Source of the DNA: Acidobacteriaceae bacterium
GTDB lineage: Bacteria > Acidobacteriota > Terriglobia > Terriglobales > Acidobacteriaceae
Assembly (NCBI GenBank): GCA_030040115.1
Contig: JASHUH010000497.1
Location: 1-7,050, forward strand
Direction: 5' to 3'
Length of the DNA: 7,050 nucleotides
In this document: in pieces, positions 6,007 to 7,050 of the stretch
Position numbering within the stretch: position 1 is the stretch's first letter
Layout of the letters: every line of letters starts with the position of its first letter
Position numbers and translations under genes: made by a program
The notes under the pieces: model-generated
What the model saw: the letters and a program-made list of their open reading frames with translations, nothing else
Database searches by the model: none
Told to the model about the DNA's origin: nothing

Positions 6007-6380
6007 CTATCTCGGCGCTGCTTCCTGGCTGACAGTCGACGCGGATTCGGCCGACGCTGACTTTTCCTTAGCTTCCATCGGTGAATACTTGATCAGGCAA
6101 TCCATGGCGCGCACGCCATCTTTCTAGCCAATCTTCTTGCCTTCTTCGTAGGTCCGGCCCCAGTAGCTGATTCCCACCGCATAAATCCGCAGCTTGCGGC
6201 GCGCGACTTTCACGGTAATCTCCGGCTCGAAGCCGAACCGGTTCTCTTCACATGGGGGATCAACTGGACGACCTCGTGGCGAAACATCTTGTATTAAGCT
6301 TCCATTATATCCGTGAGATGGATATTCGTAAAACAATTGGAGACCAGGGTCAGCAGCCGGTTGCCCGCCGAATGCCAAAA
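6007..6380 (-). pseudogene. Decayed GT2 glycosyltransferase (DPM1-like), C-terminal part
   Basis: Remnant of a family 2 glycosyltransferase of the dolichyl-phosphate-mannose-synthase (DPM1/polyprenyl-phosphate) type, which charges lipid carriers with sugar. Reading the minus strand from 6380: [20 protein letters not shown], then HLTDIMEA, a TAA at 6294-6296, then YKMFRHEVVQLIP. A frameshift follows near the run of five G at 6254-6258. In the new frame comes CEENRFGFEPEITVKVARRK, then LRIYAVGISYWGRTYEEGKK and IG, then a TAG at 6124-6126 where the family has Trp (GKKI.WKDG). KDGVRAMDCLIKYS and a Ser/Ala/Glu-rich tail end at TAG 6007-6009. The family pattern is NRLLTLLSN.FT, D.ETCYK.FR, EENRFGFEPE and GRTY.EGKKI.WKDG. 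The catalytic N-terminal domain is missing. Two stops and a frameshift in about 125 codons mark it as non-functional. Confidence 0.85.
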
Positions 6381-6385
6381 ATTAA

Positions 6386-6841
6386 TCCACATTCACCTTG
6401 ACGTCGCCCCGGGGCGGCGCGCACATGCACCATTCCATTGGCGCAATTCTGAGCCGCTCGTGGAGCAACTGCTCCGGCCAGCGAATCGATGCCGAGAATA
6501 ATCTGACCCACGGGCTTCAGGCACGGGAAGGCATATCGGATCGGTTCCCGGTATGGGTCGTGAGAACCGCCTTGCTTCCATAACCATCCAAGGTCGCGCG
6601 GCCGCAGGCATCTTTGTTGCCGGCCGGCATAGTTTTCATTCACAGGAGCAAATGCGCCTTCGGTGATCTCCTGGATCGCCGGCGCTCTGAATTCATGGAG
6701 CCTTCGATCCCGGACATTGTTTTTGTTGATGCTGACGGTGATCCGCTCCGGCGGTCCCCATATTGCCGTCCGCATCTTCAAATTGTTGACCGGTGCAGCA
6801 TAGCCTTCGCCACCCTGATCGAAGGCTCCTGTCTGGGCGCC
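6386..6841 (-). pseudogene. Remnant of a large protein, possibly glycosidase-like
   Basis: A minus-strand frame of about 152 codons, open from 6841 to the GT2 junction, with protein-like segments: GAFDQGGEGYAAPVNN, IWGPPERITVSINKNNVRDR, APAIQEITEGAFAPVNENYA, DPYREPIRYAFPCLKPVGQI and ILGIDSLAGA. I cannot name the family securely. The SINKNN.RDRR plus CLKPVGQIILG layout recalls the N-terminal sandwich domain of GH95/DUF5703-type glycosidases, which is recollection and not proof. A TAG (6842-6844) stands directly before GAQTGAF, where a Trp codon would fit. Near 6405 a one-base slip changes APGRRQGEC into the more protein-like DVKVNVD, suggesting a frameshift. It then abuts the GT2 remnant at about 6380-6386. 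With no start, no end and no domain core, it is a fragment. Confidence 0.4.
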
Positions 6842-6921
6842 CTAAAATAATTCCGCTCGTTGATTGTCAAGTCGGCAATTGGGTCAATGGAACTTCTGAC
6901 GCCAGGTCCCTTATCCTTCTC
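6842..6921. other. Short spacer between two remnants
   Basis: Eighty bases lie between the stop of the right-hand partial gene and the glycosidase-like frame. It is richer in A/T than its surroundings (for example TTATTTTAG on the minus strand) and shows no clear terminator hairpin. It may contain the degraded start region of the glycosidase-like gene. Confidence 0.3.
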
Positions 6922-7050
6922 TCAGAATCTGATAAACCCGTGTATCACAACCTGCCGCGGGTCATAGGTCCCATCTCCTAGCGCCCCAAAACTGCCGCTG
7001 GATCCGACGCCTGGAATGAGGCCGGAAGACTGGTCATCCGTAAGGTTCAT
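6922..7050 (-). CDS. C-terminal end of a possible outer-membrane beta-barrel protein (partial)
   Basis: Only the last 42 residues lie in the window; the gene continues to the right. The end, SGSFGALGDGTYDPRQV followed by VIHGFIRF and TGA (6922-6924), has the features of the last strand of an outer-membrane barrel: alternating hydrophobic residues and a terminal aromatic Phe, the signal read by the BAM machinery. Large acidobacterial TonB-dependent receptors with carboxypeptidase-like N-termini often end with FG...G...PRQ(I/V)Q...F.F. I infer such a receptor with moderate doubt. That the frame begins with ATG exactly at the window edge is coincidental. Given the neighbours, it too could be a remnant. 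Confidence 0.45.
   Translation of the reverse strand: MNLTDDQSSGLIPGVGSSGSFGALGDGTYDPRQVVIHGFIRF

Noticed and set aside
5840..6127. Plus-strand 95-codon frame
   Set aside because: It is antisense to the SDR start and the GT2 remnant, with no ribosome binding site or recognisable motif.
6124..6378. Intact 84-codon minus-strand gene
   Set aside because: It is one frame of the broken GT2 remnant. Its first 40 or so residues are out of frame and family similarity appears only after the frameshift.
1..7050. CRISPR array, insertion sequence, integrase, toxin-antitoxin or phage-defence system
   Set aside because: No regularly spaced repeats, transposase motifs, terminal inverted repeats or defence-type domains could be seen, despite the rearranged nature of the region.

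Overview
The window looks like accessory chromosome from a GC-rich soil bacterium, most plausibly an acidobacterium of the Solibacter type. This rests on family resemblance only: a Lys/Ala-rich protein with repeated LSPAxxKRI..AQ.KRW motifs, a VCBS/FG-GAP protein ending in an FWGKP-type terminus, a Nif3-like protein with an REHPFF variant motif, and an ArnT-like (GT39) membrane protein with the HDEFSYLL and YPPGQ loops. No ribosomal or other phylogenetic marker is present, so the assignment is inference.

Layout, left to right. 1-240: no gene supported. 241-633 (-): DoxX-like four-helix membrane protein. 863-1459 (-): histone-H1-like basic protein with a duplicated motif. 1460-1938: gene-poor spacer with a 14-bp palindrome and a 9-mer present three times. 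1939-2139 (+): small uncharacterised protein. About 2104-3012 (-): VCBS/FG-GAP protein that has lost its N-terminal part. About 3028-3504 (+): N-terminal half of a Nif3-like protein. 3350-5080 (-): large GT39-like membrane protein whose C-terminus runs into the Nif3 remnant. 5083-5868 (-): intact short-chain dehydrogenase, 2 bp upstream of the GT39 gene and probably co-transcribed with it. 6007-6380 (-): decayed GT2 (dolichyl-phosphate-mannose-synthase-like) remnant with in-frame stops and a frameshift. About 6386-6841 (-): remnant of a possible carbohydrate-active enzyme. 6922-7050 (-): C-terminal end of what may be an outer-membrane beta-barrel, cut by the window edge.

The main theme is gene wreckage around a small live core. 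The SDR and the membrane glycosyltransferase read cleanly and may form a two-gene envelope- or glycan-related unit. The flanking genes are truncated and stitched together at sharp junctions. There are two apparent ages of decay: the FG-GAP and Nif3 pieces are truncated but otherwise open, while the GT2 and glycosidase-like pieces have collected stops and frameshifts.

I did not find a convincing new defence, CRISPR, transposon or RNA system. The best leads are the rearrangement junctions, the frames open on both strands across the Nif3 piece, the duplicated basic motif protein, and the small protein whose ribosome binding site can be masked by a hairpin.
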